NCBI RefSeq assembly: GCF_013401435.1
Contig: NZ_JACBGN010000001.1
Location: 1-64,000, forward strand
Source of the DNA: Streptomyces sp. BR123
GTDB taxonomy: Bacteria > Actinomycetota > Actinomycetes > Streptomycetales > Streptomycetaceae
Length of the DNA: 64,000 nucleotides
Direction: 5' to 3'
The notes under the pieces were generated by a model that saw only the letters and a program-made list of their open reading frames with translations, was not told the origin of the DNA and ran no database searches. This document shows positions 19,794 to 28,841 of this stretch, in pieces. Made by a program: the position numbers and the translations under genes. How positions within the stretch are numbered: position 1 is the first letter of the stretch; each line of letters begins with the position of its first letter.

Positions 19794-20444
19794 TTAAGAT
19801 GCCTCAACTCCCGGGCGTGCCGACGCAACGAGCTGGTATGCGTCACGCAGATCCCGTCCTTCGTAGATGTGTGTGGCACGCTCGGCCAGAGCGGGCCGGG
19901 CGTTGACCGCCACCGACACCGGAACCGCGTCGAAGAGCACCGCATCGGTCGCGGAGTCTCCGTAAGCCACGCAGTCCGCCCGGTCGAGCCCGAACCGGGA
20001 ACACAGCCGGTCGGCCACGGTGACCTTGTCCTTCGGCGTCAGGATGCCGGTCACATCCACAGGCCGGGTGAAGGGGACCTCGGGGAACACCGAGCCGTGG
20101 GCGGCGTGTGCACCCCACTCCAGCAGCAGCTCCACGAAGAAGGACGGCGACAGCGAGATCACCGCGCAGTAGTCGCCCCGTTCCCGGATCTCCTGCCACA
20201 CCTCCTGGATCCCGGCCAGCCACGGCGCGCCATCGAACGCCGCCCGAACATGCGCGGGCGTCAACTCGGCCCACAGGGCATGGGCCGCCACCGAGAACTC
20301 CTGGGGGCCGATCTCACGGGCTCCGAACGCTCGCTCCAACTCGGCGATCTCCGCGCCCAGGCCGAGCTGCCGAGAAAGCTCCACCGGCGCTGCCGTGCCG
20401 TACATCAAGGTGCCGTCGAGGTCGAAGAGGTGCAACAGCGTCAT
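19794..20444 (-). CDS. HAD-superfamily phosphatase (SerB-like)
   Basis: 216 residues. HAD motif I is FDLDGTL (nucleophile Asp8, acid/base Asp10), motif II is ISLSPSF, motif III Lys is in TPKDKV and motif IV is YGDSATD. The layout is like the phosphoserine phosphatase branch. The substrate is unknown. It is divergent from the GNAT gene; the spacer holds a cluster of parS sites. Confidence 0.88.
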   Translation of the reverse strand: MTLLHLFDLDGTLMYGTAAPVELSRQLGLGAEIAELERAFGAREIGPQEFSVAAHALWAELTPAHVRAAFDGAPWLAGIQEVWQEIRERGDYCAVISLSPSFFVELLLEWGAHAAHGSVFPEVPFTRPVDVTGILTPKDKVTVADRLCSRFGLDRADCVAYGDSATDAVLFDAVPVSVAVNARPALAERATHIYEGRDLRDAYQLVASARPGVEAS

Positions 20445-20464
20445 GGCAGTGCAGGCTAGCCGCT

Positions 20465-20478
20465 GGTTCCGCGTGGAA
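20465..20478. other. Degenerate parS-like site
   Basis: GTTCCGCGTGGAAC differs from the parS consensus at three positions. It starts 20 bases before a perfect parS. It may be a weak ParB site or a decayed copy. Confidence 0.4.
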
Positions 20479-20484
20479 CGGTCT

Positions 20485-20498
20485 GTTTCACGTGAAAC
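20485..20498. other. parS: parS site
   Basis: Perfect GTTTCACGTGAAAC in the spacer between the divergent HAD and GNAT genes. Second member of a four-copy cluster. Confidence 0.92.
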
Positions 20499-20507
20499 TG
20501 CGGTTTG

Positions 20508-20521
20508 GTTTCACGTGAAAC
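20508..20521. other. parS: parS site
   Basis: Perfect GTTTCACGTGAAAC, starting 23 bases from the previous copy. Confidence 0.92.
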
Positions 20522-20528
20522 ATCGTAC

Positions 20529-20542
20529 GTTTCACGTGACAC
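20529..20542. other. Near-perfect parS site
   Basis: GTTTCACGTGACAC, one mismatch to the consensus, starting 21 bases from the previous copy. Confidence 0.7.
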
Positions 20543-20615
20543 GTCAGACCGATCGGCGCCGAACATCGCCGGAATTTCCCTGGACGCGCACCCGTGCGTG
20601 ATCCAATCTGGGCCG

Positions 20616-21500
20616 GTGACACCACCACACCTCACCGACCTGCCGATCCGTGCGCTGACGGTGGATGATCTCCGCTGCTGCGCCGACCTCTCCGAAGACC
20701 GCGGGTGGCCGCGCGAGGACCACAAGTGGGGCCTGCTCCTCGCCGCAGGCAAGGGCTACGGGGTCGACGCCCCCGACGGGCGGGGACTCGCCGCCGCCTG
20801 TGTCGTCACCTCCTACGGACACACCTACGGCAAGCCGCAGCTGGCTGCCATCGGGATGGTCCTCGTGGCCGACCGTTACGCCGGCCGGGGCCTGGGCCGC
20901 CGCCTGATGACGCACCTCTGCGACGGCACCCTCAAGGGCATCCCGCTCACCCTCCACGCCACGCCGTACGGCCGCCCCCTCTACGAGGAGCTCGGCTTCA
21001 CCGCCACGGGCCAGGCCGAGATGCTCCGAGGCACCTTCCGCCCCGGCCCCGCGGCGGAGCGGGACAGCACCGCGGTCCGGCCCGCCGCCGCTGAGGACAT
21101 CTCACGGATCGTCCACCTGGACGCCGAGGTGTTCGGCGCCGACCGGACCCACCTGATCACGCGGCTCCCGGCCTTCGCGGACCGACTCATGGTCGCCGAG
21201 GACCGCGCGGGCCACCTCACCGGTTACGCGGCGATCTGGCCCAACATGGAGACGCATGTGATCGGCCCATTGATCGCCCGTGACACGGCCTGCGCCCAGG
21301 CGCTCGTCATCGGCCTCGCCGCCACCACCAGCAGGCCCCTGCGCACGGATGTCGACGTCCGCCACGAGGAGTTCGCCGGCTGGCTCAAGGATCGGGGCCT
21401 GTCCTCCGTCGCCTTCAACGTGGTCATGACCCGTGACATCCCCGGACTGCCCGGTGACTGGACCCGGCGCTGGGCCCCGCTCACCGTGGCGGCCGGCTGA
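20616..21500 (+). CDS. GNAT-family N-acetyltransferase
   Basis: 294 residues. The acetyl-CoA motif A is visible (GMVLVADRYAGRGLGRRLM) in the N-terminal half, followed by a second GNAT-like half. The two-domain layout is common in actinobacterial GNATs. GTG at 20616 is preferred. The frame is open to 20505, but that extension would be made of parS sequence (MVSRETSYVSRDTS), so it is probably not translated. The next gene, also a GNAT, starts 14 bp downstream. The substrate is unknown. Confidence 0.8.
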   Translation: MTPPHLTDLPIRALTVDDLRCCADLSEDRGWPREDHKWGLLLAAGKGYGVDAPDGRGLAAACVVTSYGHTYGKPQLAAIGMVLVADRYAGRGLGRRLMTHLCDGTLKGIPLTLHATPYGRPLYEELGFTATGQAEMLRGTFRPGPAAERDSTAVRPAAAEDISRIVHLDAEVFGADRTHLITRLPAFADRLMVAEDRAGHLTGYAAIWPNMETHVIGPLIARDTACAQALVIGLAATTSRPLRTDVDVRHEEFAGWLKDRGLSSVAFNVVMTRDIPGLPGDWTRRWAPLTVAAG

Positions 21501-21514
21501 GCAAGGAGCGCCTC

Positions 21515-21976
21515 ATGTACGACACCACCGACCTCACCATCCGTCCCGCGACCGAGGAGGACCTGCCGGCCATCGTCGCGATGCTGGCTGACGATCCCCT
21601 CGGCGCCACACGCGAATCCGCGGACGATCTCACGCCGTACCTCGCGGCGTACCGCCACCTGGCCGCGGACCCCTACCAGCATGTGGTCGTGGCGGTCCGC
21701 CAAGGGCGGGTCGTGGGCACGCTCCAGCTCACCATCGTCCGGGGGCTGTCCCGCAAGGGGGCCACGCGCTCCATCATCGAAGGCGTCCGCGTCCACGCCG
21801 ACGAGCGGGGCAGCGGTCTGGGCACTCGTTTCATCGAATGGGCAATCGAGCAGTCCCGCCGGGAGAACTGCCAAATGGTCCAGCTCACCTCCGACGTGAC
21901 CCGCACCGACGCCCACCGCTTCTACGAGCGACTCGGCTTCACGCCGTCCCACGTGGGCTTCAAGCTCGCTCTCTGA
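21515..21976 (+). CDS. GNAT-family N-acetyltransferase
   Basis: 153-residue single-domain acetyltransferase. The acetyl-CoA-binding motif reads VRVHADERGSGLGTRFIEWA; the C-terminus has the ending AHRFYERLGF typical of the fold. A good ribosome site (AAGGAGCG) precedes the ATG. It is in one operon with the preceding GNAT. The substrate is unknown. Confidence 0.88.
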   Translation: MYDTTDLTIRPATEEDLPAIVAMLADDPLGATRESADDLTPYLAAYRHLAADPYQHVVVAVRQGRVVGTLQLTIVRGLSRKGATRSIIEGVRVHADERGSGLGTRFIEWAIEQSRRENCQMVQLTSDVTRTDAHRFYERLGFTPSHVGFKLAL

Positions 21977-22131
21977 TCGCTCACGGCGCTGAGCGGGGCA
22001 AGAAGCCGGCCCGGCGGTGTGGCGGAACGGCGAGGCCGTCGGCGGCCGGGGACAGCGGGCGGACGGGGCAACGTCTGGCGGATGCTCGGTTCCCCCGGCC
22101 GGGCCGCGGAAGCGGTGGTGGCGGCCGAGGG

Positions 22132-23517
22132 TCAGCCGATTCCCCGCCACCCCTTCGGGTCCACCCCACCCGGTACCGGGGCCTCGGGGTCGTACGGCTG
22201 CCGGGTGAACATGAACGACCCCAGGTCGAGATGGCCCACCGAGCCGTCGGCCCGCCGGACCGCCCGCAACGTCTCCCCCGCGTAATAGCCGTTCAGGCCC
22301 CGCCAGCTGCCGTCCGGCTCCGCCCGGAACCTGGCGGCCCGGCCCACCGCGCCTGCAGGGCCCAGTTCCAGCTCACCGTTCGACCGCAGCCGGACCACGT
22401 GCGCCGCGGGACCCCAGTACCAGGGCCCGCACAGCTCCAGTGCCACCGGATCCGCCTCCTCGAACGGCTTCCACGGCTCCGGAAAACGCGGTTCGGCGTC
22501 CGCGACAAGGGTCAGCAGCTCAGCGGCCACGGTCCCGGCCGGCAGCCCCGACGTGCAGTTCGCCAGCACCACGGCCACCAGGTCCTCGGCCTGGTTCAGC
22601 CACAGGCCGGCGACGAAGCCCGGCAGCGAGCCGCAGTGCCCCGCGAGCCGGCGCCCGCCGCTCTCCGTCAGCTGCACCCCCAACCCGTACCCGAACTCGG
22701 CGATTCCCGGCTCGGGGGGCGACGCGGCAACAGCCATCTCACGGACGCTCTCGGCACCGAGCACCTGCTCGTTCCCGTGCAGCAGGAACTGCCCGAACCG
22801 CGCCAAGTCGCGTGTGCTGGACCAAAGCTGACCTGCCGGGGCCATCAAACCCAGGTCCTCCGGCGGCTCGGGCATCAGCACATCGGCCCACGGATGGACG
22901 GCCCAGCCGTCCGCGTAAGGCGTCTGTGGCTGCACGGTAGTCCGGTCCAGACCCAGCGGCTCCAGCACCTCGGCACGCAGCACCTCTTCCCACGGCTTGC
23001 CGCGCACCGCCTCCACAAGCGAACCCAGCAGTGTGTAGCCGGGGTTGGAGTAGTGGTGGCGCCAACCGGGCTCGAAGAGGAACGGCCCCGTCCCCAGGAC
23101 GTCGGAGAGCTCGGGGCGCAGCGAGGCGGAGCTCCGCTCCCACCATTCACCGGGCGTCTCCGCGGCCAACCCAGCAGCGTGGGAAAGCAGCTGTCGGACC
23201 GTCACTGCTCCGGCGCCGGTCCCGGGCAGGTGTTTTTCCAGAGGGTCACCGAGCGCCAGCAGACCCTCGTCGCGCAGCCGCATCACCAGGACGGCAGTGA
23301 AGGTCTTGGTGATCGACCCGATCCGGTACTGCGTGTTCCCGTCCGGGTCGTGCCCGCCGGCCGGGCTCCGAGCCCCCTCCCAGACCAGGGCGCCTCCCCT
23401 CGCCACGGCGGCGACCACCGAGGGCGCCCGGCCCTCGTTCTGGGCGACGGCGATCCGGTGCCCGAGGGCACGCCGGGTGGAGGGGAGCAGATCCAGGTCT
23501 TCGGGCAAGGCGTCCAT
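22132..23517 (-). CDS. Serine beta-lactamase-like / class C hydrolase
   Basis: 461 residues. The active-site motifs of the class C beta-lactamase and D-alanyl-D-alanine peptidase fold are present: S68-I-T-K71, Y156-S-N158 and H294-C-G296. A C-terminal extension of about 130 residues forms a lipocalin-like domain seen in such esterases or peptidases. No signal peptide is visible, so it is probably cytoplasmic. The product could be an esterase or D-amino peptidase rather than a drug-resistance enzyme. It follows dnaB on the same strand with only 9 bp between. Confidence 0.85.
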   Translation of the reverse strand: MDALPEDLDLLPSTRRALGHRIAVAQNEGRAPSVVAAVARGGALVWEGARSPAGGHDPDGNTQYRIGSITKTFTAVLVMRLRDEGLLALGDPLEKHLPGTGAGAVTVRQLLSHAAGLAAETPGEWWERSSASLRPELSDVLGTGPFLFEPGWRHHYSNPGYTLLGSLVEAVRGKPWEEVLRAEVLEPLGLDRTTVQPQTPYADGWAVHPWADVLMPEPPEDLGLMAPAGQLWSSTRDLARFGQFLLHGNEQVLGAESVREMAVAASPPEPGIAEFGYGLGVQLTESGGRRLAGHCGSLPGFVAGLWLNQAEDLVAVVLANCTSGLPAGTVAAELLTLVADAEPRFPEPWKPFEEADPVALELCGPWYWGPAAHVVRLRSNGELELGPAGAVGRAARFRAEPDGSWRGLNGYYAGETLRAVRRADGSVGHLDLGSFMFTRQPYDPEAPVPGGVDPKGWRGIG

Positions 23518-23526
23518 GCCCGGATG

Positions 23527-25002
23527 CTACGTGTTGGCCATGTCCACGAACCGCGAATAATGCCCCTGGAAGGCGACCGTGATCGTCGCCGTGGGGCCGT
23601 TTCGGTGCTTGGCCACGATCAGGTCGGCCTCGCCCGCACGCGGCGACTCCTTCTCGTAGGCGTCCTCGCGGTGCAGCAGGATCACCATGTCGGCGTCCTG
23701 CTCGATCGAGCCCGACTCACGCAGGTCGGAGACCATTGGCTTCTTGTCGGTGCGCTGTTCGGGACCACGGTTCAGCTGGGACAGCGCGATCACCGGCACC
23801 TCGAGCTCCTTGGCCAGCAGCTTGAGGTTTCGGGACATGTCCGAGACCTCCTGCTGGCGGCTCTCGGGCCGGCGGGAGCCGCCCGACTGCATCAGCTGGA
23901 GGTAGTCGATGACCACCAGTGCCAGGTTGTTGCGCTGCTTCAGGCGCCGGCACTTTGCCCGGATCTCCATCATCGACAGGTTGGGGGAGTCGTCGATGTA
24001 CAGCGGGGCGGCGGAGACGTCCGGCATACGGCGGGCCAGCCGGGTCCAGTCGTCGTCCGTCATCGTGCCGGAGCGCATGTGGTGCAGGGCGACGCGCGCT
24101 TCTGCGGACAGCAGGCGCATCGCGATCTCGTTGCGTCCCATTTCGAGGGAGAAGATCACGCTCGGCAGGTTGCTCTTGATGGAGCAGGCACGGGCGAAGT
24201 CCAGCGCGAGAGTCGACTTGCCCATGGCGGGGCGGGCCGCGATGACGATCATCTGGCCCGGGTGCAGGCCGTTGGTGAGCGAGTCGAGGTCCGTGAACCC
24301 GGTCGGGACGCCCGACATCTGGCCGCTGCGCGAGCCGATGGCCTCGATCTCGTCGAGCGCGCCCTCCATGATGTCGCCGAGGGGCAGGTAGTCCTCGGAG
24401 GTCCGCTGCTCGGTGACGGCGTAGATCTCGGCCTGGGCGCTGTTGACGATCTCGTCGACGTCACCGTCCGCCGCGTATCCCATCTGCGTGATCTTCGTGC
24501 CGGCGGCGACGAGGCGGCGCAGGACCGCGCGCTCATGGACGATCTCCGCGTAGTACGAGGCGTTGGCCGCCGTGGGCACCGACTGGACCAGCGTGTGCAG
24601 GTACGAGACGCCGCCGACCTTGCCGATCTCGCCGCGCCGGGTCAGCTCGGCGCCGACCGTGATCGGGTCTGCGGGCTCGCCCTTGGCGTAGAGGTCGAGG
24701 ATGGCCTGGTAGATGGTCTCGTGCGAGGGCCGGTAGAAGTCGTGGCCCTTGATGATCTCGACGACGTCCGCAATGGCGTCCTTGGACAGCAGCATGCCGC
24801 CGAGCACCGACTGCTCGGCGTCGAGGTCCTGCGGCGGAACGCGCTCGAATCCACCGCCGTCCCAGGAGCCGCCTTCGCGTCCCCGCTCGTGCTGCTCGTC
24901 CCCACGGCCGCGGCTGTCGGCGCCGCGGCGCGAGCGGGTGGGCAGACGGTCGCCGGGACCGCTGTCGGCCCAAGGGTCGTCCATGGGCTCGGGCATACTC
25001 AC
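23527..25002 (-). CDS. dnaB: Replicative DNA helicase DnaB
   Basis: Hexameric 5'-3' helicase of the replisome, 491 residues. A disordered N-terminus of about 55 residues rich in Arg, Gly and Asp precedes the DnaB N domain (PPQDLDAEQSVLGGMLL). The RecA-like C domain has Walker A (ARPAMGKST, about residues 255-265), Walker B region (LALVVIDYLQLM) and the Arg-finger-containing SDLRESGSIEQDAD. GTG at 25002 and ATG two codons later are both possible. Upstream lies a cluster of DnaA boxes (25149-25248). Confidence 0.97.
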   Translation of the reverse strand: MSMPEPMDDPWADSGPGDRLPTRSRRGADSRGRGDEQHERGREGGSWDGGGFERVPPQDLDAEQSVLGGMLLSKDAIADVVEIIKGHDFYRPSHETIYQAILDLYAKGEPADPITVGAELTRRGEIGKVGGVSYLHTLVQSVPTAANASYYAEIVHERAVLRRLVAAGTKITQMGYAADGDVDEIVNSAQAEIYAVTEQRTSEDYLPLGDIMEGALDEIEAIGSRSGQMSGVPTGFTDLDSLTNGLHPGQMIVIAARPAMGKSTLALDFARACSIKSNLPSVIFSLEMGRNEIAMRLLSAEARVALHHMRSGTMTDDDWTRLARRMPDVSAAPLYIDDSPNLSMMEIRAKCRRLKQRNNLALVVIDYLQLMQSGGSRRPESRQQEVSDMSRNLKLLAKELEVPVIALSQLNRGPEQRTDKKPMVSDLRESGSIEQDADMVILLHREDAYEKESPRAGEADLIVAKHRNGPTATITVAFQGHYSRFVDMANT

Positions 25003-25436
25003 CGGCCCGCCTCCTCACGTCCGCAACGCGGACCTCGCCATGCCGTTCTCGCCGGGGCACGGCTCTGACATTTGGGACACCCGAGACGGCAGTCAGCCGG
25101 TCGGGCAACGCACAACGGTAGGGCCGGGAGCGGCGTCAGCCAATCTTGTTATCCACAGGCTGTGTGGATGAGATGTGGATGACGGACCCAATGCTGTGGG
25201 TAACTCGCCGGAAGCTGTGCACGGACCGGGGGACGACGCTGTGGACAAAATCACCCGACCCACCCCGTCACCGCACCTGACCTGCACATTCTCCCTCCAC
25301 CGCCTGCGAGGAGGAAATTTCTTGCCCGCAGTCCCGAGATCACCTTCGACAGGGCGCCAAGAGCACCGGAATCGACCGTTCAGTAAGGATCGTCAATGCA
25401 TTGCGTCTGTTACCTGTGGAAGATTAGATTGACCAC
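25003..25436. promoter_or_regulatory. dnaB/MATE divergent spacer with DnaA-box cluster
   Basis: A 434-bp spacer. Five DnaA-box-type 9-mers lie within 100 bp: TTATCCACA at 25149-25157 (+), TCATCCACA at 25163-25171 (-) and 25174-25182 (-), TTACCCACA at 25195-25203 (-), and the strong TTGTCCACA at 25240-25248 (-). They sit 147-246 bp upstream of the dnaB start. The remainder holds the MATE promoter and nothing else I recognise. DnaA binding here could regulate dnaB or titrate DnaA (inference). Confidence 0.7.
25401..25430 (+). promoter_or_regulatory. Likely leaderless promoter of the MATE gene
   Basis: TTGCGT, 18-base spacer, then TAGATT (25425-25430). A start at the usual distance would fall on the A of the ATG at 25437. 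There is no ribosome site before the ATG, which supports a leaderless message. Confidence 0.5.
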
Positions 25437-26774
25437 ATGACACAGGCCCCGGACATACCGAAGGCTCCACCGGGCCGGCACGACCGAGAGATCCTGGCTC
25501 TGGCCGTGCCGGCCTTCGGTGCACTTGTCGCGGAACCCCTCTTCGTGCTGGCCGACAGCGCCATCGTCGGGCACCTCGGCACCTCCCAGTTGGCCGGACT
25601 CGGGGTCGCCGCCGCCCTCCTGACGACCGCCGTCAGCGTGTTCGTCTTCCTCGCCTACGCCACCACCGCGGCAGTCTCCCGTCGCGTCGGCTCGGGCGAC
25701 CTGGGAGCCGCCCTCCGGCAGGGCATGGACGGCATCTGGCTCGCCCTCCTCCTGGGCGCGGCCGTCACCGCCCTCGCGCTCCCCACAGCGCCCTGGCTGG
25801 TCTCGGCCTTGGGCGCCTCCGACACCGTCGCCCCTTACGCGATCACTTATCTGCGGATTTCGTCGTTCGGCATCCCGGCCATGCTCGTGGTGCTGGCAGC
25901 CACGGGCGTGCTCCGCGGCCTCCAGGACACCAGGACCCCGCTGTACGTGGCCGTGGCCGGCTTCGCCCTCAACGCCGTCCTCAACCTCGCTCTGGTTTAC
26001 GGAGTCGGTTTCGGCATCGCGGGCTCCGCCTGGGGTACGGTCATCGCCCAGTGCGCCATGGCCGCCGCATACCTCTACGTGGTGGTCCGCGGGGCCCGGA
26101 AGCACAGAGCCTCACTGCGTCCCGACGTGGTGGGCATTCGCGCCTGTGCCCAGGCCGGGGTGCCGCTGCTGATCCGTACCCTGTCCCTGCGAGCCGTCCT
26201 GATGATCGCGACCGCCGTGGCCGCCCGGCTCGGTGACGCGGACATCGCCGCCCACCAGATCATCCTCGCCCTGTGGAGCCTGCTCGCCTTCGCTCTGGAC
26301 GCGATCGCCATTGCCGGGCAGGCGATCATCGGCCGCTACCTGGGAGCCGGCGACGTCGGGGGCGCCAAAGCGGTCTGCCGCCGCATGGTGCAGTGGGGAA
26401 TCGTCTCCGGTGCCGCCCTCGGCGCACTGGTGGCTGTGGCCCGTCCCCTGATCGTGCCGTTGTTCACCACCGACCCGGTGGTGCAGGAGGCTCTGCTGCC
26501 CGCTCTGCTGGTCGTGGCCGTGTCCCAGCCCGTCGCCGGGGTGGTCTTCGTCCTCGACGGGGTCCTGATGGGCGCGGGCGACGGACGCTATCTGGCCTGG
26601 GCAATGCTGGCGACACTCGTAGCGTTCGCGCCGGCAGCCCTGCTCGTGCCGGCCGTCGGCGGGGGGCTGACGGCACTGTGGTGGGCCATGACCCTGATGA
26701 TGCTGGTCCGGTTGGCAACCCTCCAGCTGCGCGCACGCTCCAGCCGATGGGCCGTCGTCGGCGCGACCCGCTGA
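25437..26774 (+). CDS. MATE-family efflux transporter (DinF-like)
   Basis: 445 residues with about 12 helices, the two pseudo-symmetric halves of MATE proteins. The N-terminal motif reads EPLFVLADSAIVGHLGT, typical of the DinF branch. These proteins export drugs or cations using proton or sodium gradients. It lies between dnaB and the rplI operon, opposite in strand to both. Two parS copies lie just beyond its stop. Confidence 0.9.
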   Translation: MTQAPDIPKAPPGRHDREILALAVPAFGALVAEPLFVLADSAIVGHLGTSQLAGLGVAAALLTTAVSVFVFLAYATTAAVSRRVGSGDLGAALRQGMDGIWLALLLGAAVTALALPTAPWLVSALGASDTVAPYAITYLRISSFGIPAMLVVLAATGVLRGLQDTRTPLYVAVAGFALNAVLNLALVYGVGFGIAGSAWGTVIAQCAMAAAYLYVVVRGARKHRASLRPDVVGIRACAQAGVPLLIRTLSLRAVLMIATAVAARLGDADIAAHQIILALWSLLAFALDAIAIAGQAIIGRYLGAGDVGGAKAVCRRMVQWGIVSGAALGALVAVARPLIVPLFTTDPVVQEALLPALLVVAVSQPVAGVVFVLDGVLMGAGDGRYLAWAMLATLVAFAPAALLVPAVGGGLTALWWAMTLMMLVRLATLQLRARSSRWAVVGATR

Positions 26775-26787
26775 ATCGCGGACCGAT

Positions 26788-26801
26788 GTTTCACGTGAAA
26801 C
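26788..26801. other. parS: parS site
   Basis: Perfect GTTTCACGTGAAAC, 13 bp beyond the MATE stop. Confidence 0.92.
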
Positions 26802-26821
26802 GTGCCCTTGAAACGGCCCGT

Positions 26822-26835
26822 GTTTCACGTGAAAC
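26822..26835. other. parS: parS site
   Basis: Perfect GTTTCACGTGAAAC, starting 34 bp from the previous copy, in the spacer between convergent MATE and rplI. Confidence 0.92.
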
Positions 26836-26864
26836 CGCGCCACCCGGAGACGGCAGACAATGAC

Positions 26865-26896
26865 GAAGGGCCGCACCCGGCGGGGTGCGGCCCTTC
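26865..26896. terminator. Terminator between MATE and rplI
   Basis: 14-bp perfect stem (GAAGGGCCGCACCC with its complement) around a 4-base loop. It lies 11 bp from the rplI stop and can serve both convergent genes. Confidence 0.85.
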
Positions 26897-26907
26897 ATGC
26901 GCAGCAC

Positions 26908-27354
26908 TTAGGCGGCGACGACCTCGACGCCCACGTTCGCGGCGACCTCGGCGTGCAGACGCACGGAGACCTGGTACGAACCGAGGGTCTTGATCGGAGC
27001 AGCCAGCTCAACGCGGCGCTTGTCGACCTTCGGACCGCCGGAAGCCTCGATCGCCGTGGCGATGTCGGCCGGGGTCACGGAGCCGAAGAGGCGGCCGGCG
27101 TCACCCGAGCGGGTGGCCAGACGGACCTTCGTGCCCTCGAGCTGGGCCTTGACCTCGTTGGCCTGCTCGATGGTCGCGATCTCGTGGATCTTGCGGGCGC
27201 GGCGGATCTGCGCCACGTCCTTCTCGCCACCCTTGGTCCAGCGGATCGCGAAACCACGCGGGACCAGGTAGTTGCGAGCGTAGCCGTCCTTGACGTCGAC
27301 GACGTCGCCAGCGGCACCGAGGCCCGAGACCTCCTGGGTCAGGATGATCTTCAT
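26908..27354 (-). CDS. rplI: 50S ribosomal protein bL9
   Basis: 148 residues. The N-terminal L9 signature ([34 protein letters not shown]) and the usual long helix and C-terminal domain are present. Binds 23S rRNA. Last gene of the rpsF-ssb-rpsR-rplI operon, 18 bp after rpsR, with a hairpin downstream. Confidence 0.98.
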   Translation of the reverse strand: MKIILTQEVSGLGAAGDVVDVKDGYARNYLVPRGFAIRWTKGGEKDVAQIRRARKIHEIATIEQANEVKAQLEGTKVRLATRSGDAGRLFGSVTPADIATAIEASGGPKVDKRRVELAAPIKTLGSYQVSVRLHAEVAANVGVEVVAA

Positions 27355-27372
27355 TAGTCGGTCACCCTTTCC

Positions 27373-27609
27373 TTATCGCGCGGTGGACGTGTAGGGCAGC
27401 AGCGCCATCTCACGGCTGTTCTTCACGGCCGTGGCGACGTCACGCTGGTGCTGCGTGCAGTTGCCGGTGACGCGGCGGGCACGGATCTTGCCGCGGTCGG
27501 AAATGAACTTCCGCAGCATGTTCGTGTCCTTGTAGTCCACGTACGCGGTCTTGTCCTTGCAGAACGCGCAGACCTTCTTCTTCGGCTTGCGCACAGGCGG
27601 CTTCGCCAT
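27373..27609 (-). CDS. rpsR: 30S ribosomal protein bS18
   Basis: 78 residues. The N-terminus is basic, then CAFCKD, and later [22 protein letters not shown]. The C-x2-C pair with the later Cys indicates the zinc-binding form of S18; many Streptomyces also carry a Cys-free paralogue elsewhere. Third gene of the rpsF operon, directly after ssb. Confidence 0.97.
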   Translation of the reverse strand: MAKPPVRKPKKKVCAFCKDKTAYVDYKDTNMLRKFISDRGKIRARRVTGNCTQHQRDVATAVKNSREMALLPYTSTAR

Positions 27610-27652
27610 GGTGTCTCTCCTGTGTGATCAAGAAGTGGGGGTGCGAGCTCCC

Positions 27653-28231
27653 CTAGAAGGGAGGCTCGTCCGAGTAGCCGCCGCCGGAGTTTCCACCCCA
27701 GCCACCGCCGCCACCCTGCTGCTGGCCGCCGGCCGGCGCGCTGGACGCCCACGGGTCGTCGGAGGGACCTCCGCCGCCCTGCGGACCGCCGCTGGGGGCT
27801 CCGCCCCAGCCACCGCCACCGCCGCCGCCCTGCTGGCCGCCGCCGTACCCACCCTGACCACCGCGGCCGGTGGTCTTGGTGACCTTGGCCGTGGCGTTCT
27901 TCAGGCTGGGACCGACTTCCTCGACGTCCAGCTCGAAGACCGTGCGCTTGACACCCTCACGATCCTCGTACGACCGCTGCCTCAGTCGGCCCTGCACGAC
28001 GACGCGCATGCCTCGCTGAAGGGACTCGGCGACGTTCTCCGCCGCCTGCCGCCACACCGAGCAGGTCAGGAACAGGCTCTCGCCGTCCTTCCACTCGTTG
28101 GTCTGACGGTCGAAGGTGCGAGGGGTGGACGCGACGCGGAACTTCGCGACCGCCGCACCCGAGGGGGTGAAGCGCAGCTCGGGGTCGTCGACGAGATTGC
28201 CGACGACCGTGATGACGGTCTCGCCTGCCAT
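27653..28231 (-). CDS. ssb: Single-stranded DNA-binding protein
   Basis: 192 residues. N-terminal OB fold ([38 protein letters not shown]), then a Gly-rich linker and the acidic SSB tail ending DEPPF that recruits replication partners. This is the main SSB, by its rpsF-rpsR context. Coats single-stranded DNA at forks. Confidence 0.97.
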   Translation of the reverse strand: MAGETVITVVGNLVDDPELRFTPSGAAVAKFRVASTPRTFDRQTNEWKDGESLFLTCSVWRQAAENVAESLQRGMRVVVQGRLRQRSYEDREGVKRTVFELDVEEVGPSLKNATAKVTKTTGRGGQGGYGGGQQGGGGGGGWGGAPSGGPQGGGGPSDDPWASSAPAGGQQQGGGGGWGGNSGGGYSDEPPF

Positions 28232-28303
28232 GGATGAACCTCTCGGCGGGGATTTGCTGCTGGCTGCTGTGCTACTCGAACCCGATTACCGCTGAACCGA
28301 GGT

Positions 28304-28594
28304 TCAGTGGGTCTCGGGGCGAAGGACCTTGGTCCGGAGAACCGACTCGTTCAGGTTCATCTGGCGGTCGAGCTCCTTGACGACCGCAGGCTCGGCCTGC
28401 AGGTCGATGACCGAGTAGATGCCCTCGGGCTTCTTCTTGATCTCGTAAGCGAGACGACGACGGCCCCAGGTGTCGACCTTCTCGACCTTTCCGTTGCCCT
28501 CGCGGACGACGGAGAGGAAGTTCTCGATCAGGGGGGCGACAGAGCGCTCCTCGAGATCGGGGTCGAGGATGACCATCACTTCGTAGTGACGCAT
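28304..28594 (-). CDS. rpsF: 30S ribosomal protein bS6
   Basis: 96 residues, usual for S6 ([37 protein letters not shown]). Start 28594 follows a very strong ribosome site (AAAGGAGGTGG). First gene of the operon with ssb, rpsR and rplI. Binds S18 in the 30S platform. Confidence 0.98.
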   Translation of the reverse strand: MRHYEVMVILDPDLEERSVAPLIENFLSVVREGNGKVEKVDTWGRRRLAYEIKKKPEGIYSVIDLQAEPAVVKELDRQMNLNESVLRTKVLRPETH

Positions 28595-28841
28595 GTGGAA
28601 CCCACCTCCTTTGGACTCAGCGGCCACGGTCGTTCCGTGGCAGGAGGGTCGTGATGCGTGCCGCACGGCGTCTGAGAGCAGACACCGCGCAGACCGTACA
28701 GACTACCCCGCCGCCTCCTTCCGGTTGAAATCCGGCGCAGGGGGGCCACAATTTGTAGGCATCGGGTGTGCTCGGTGCTATGCCCCCGGCCGGGAGGCAG
28801 GCCCGCAGCACCGGTCCGCTTCAGCCAGGAGGTGCCTTCCG

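Noticed and set aside
20505-20615. Longer N-terminus for the first GNAT (MVSRETSYVSRDTS...)
   Set aside because: The extension is made of parS sequence and the intergenic spacer, and GNAT homology begins after 20616.
21838-25068. 1,076-codon open frame on the plus strand
   Set aside because: Antisense shadow of the beta-lactamase-like gene and dnaB; no domain is recognisable.
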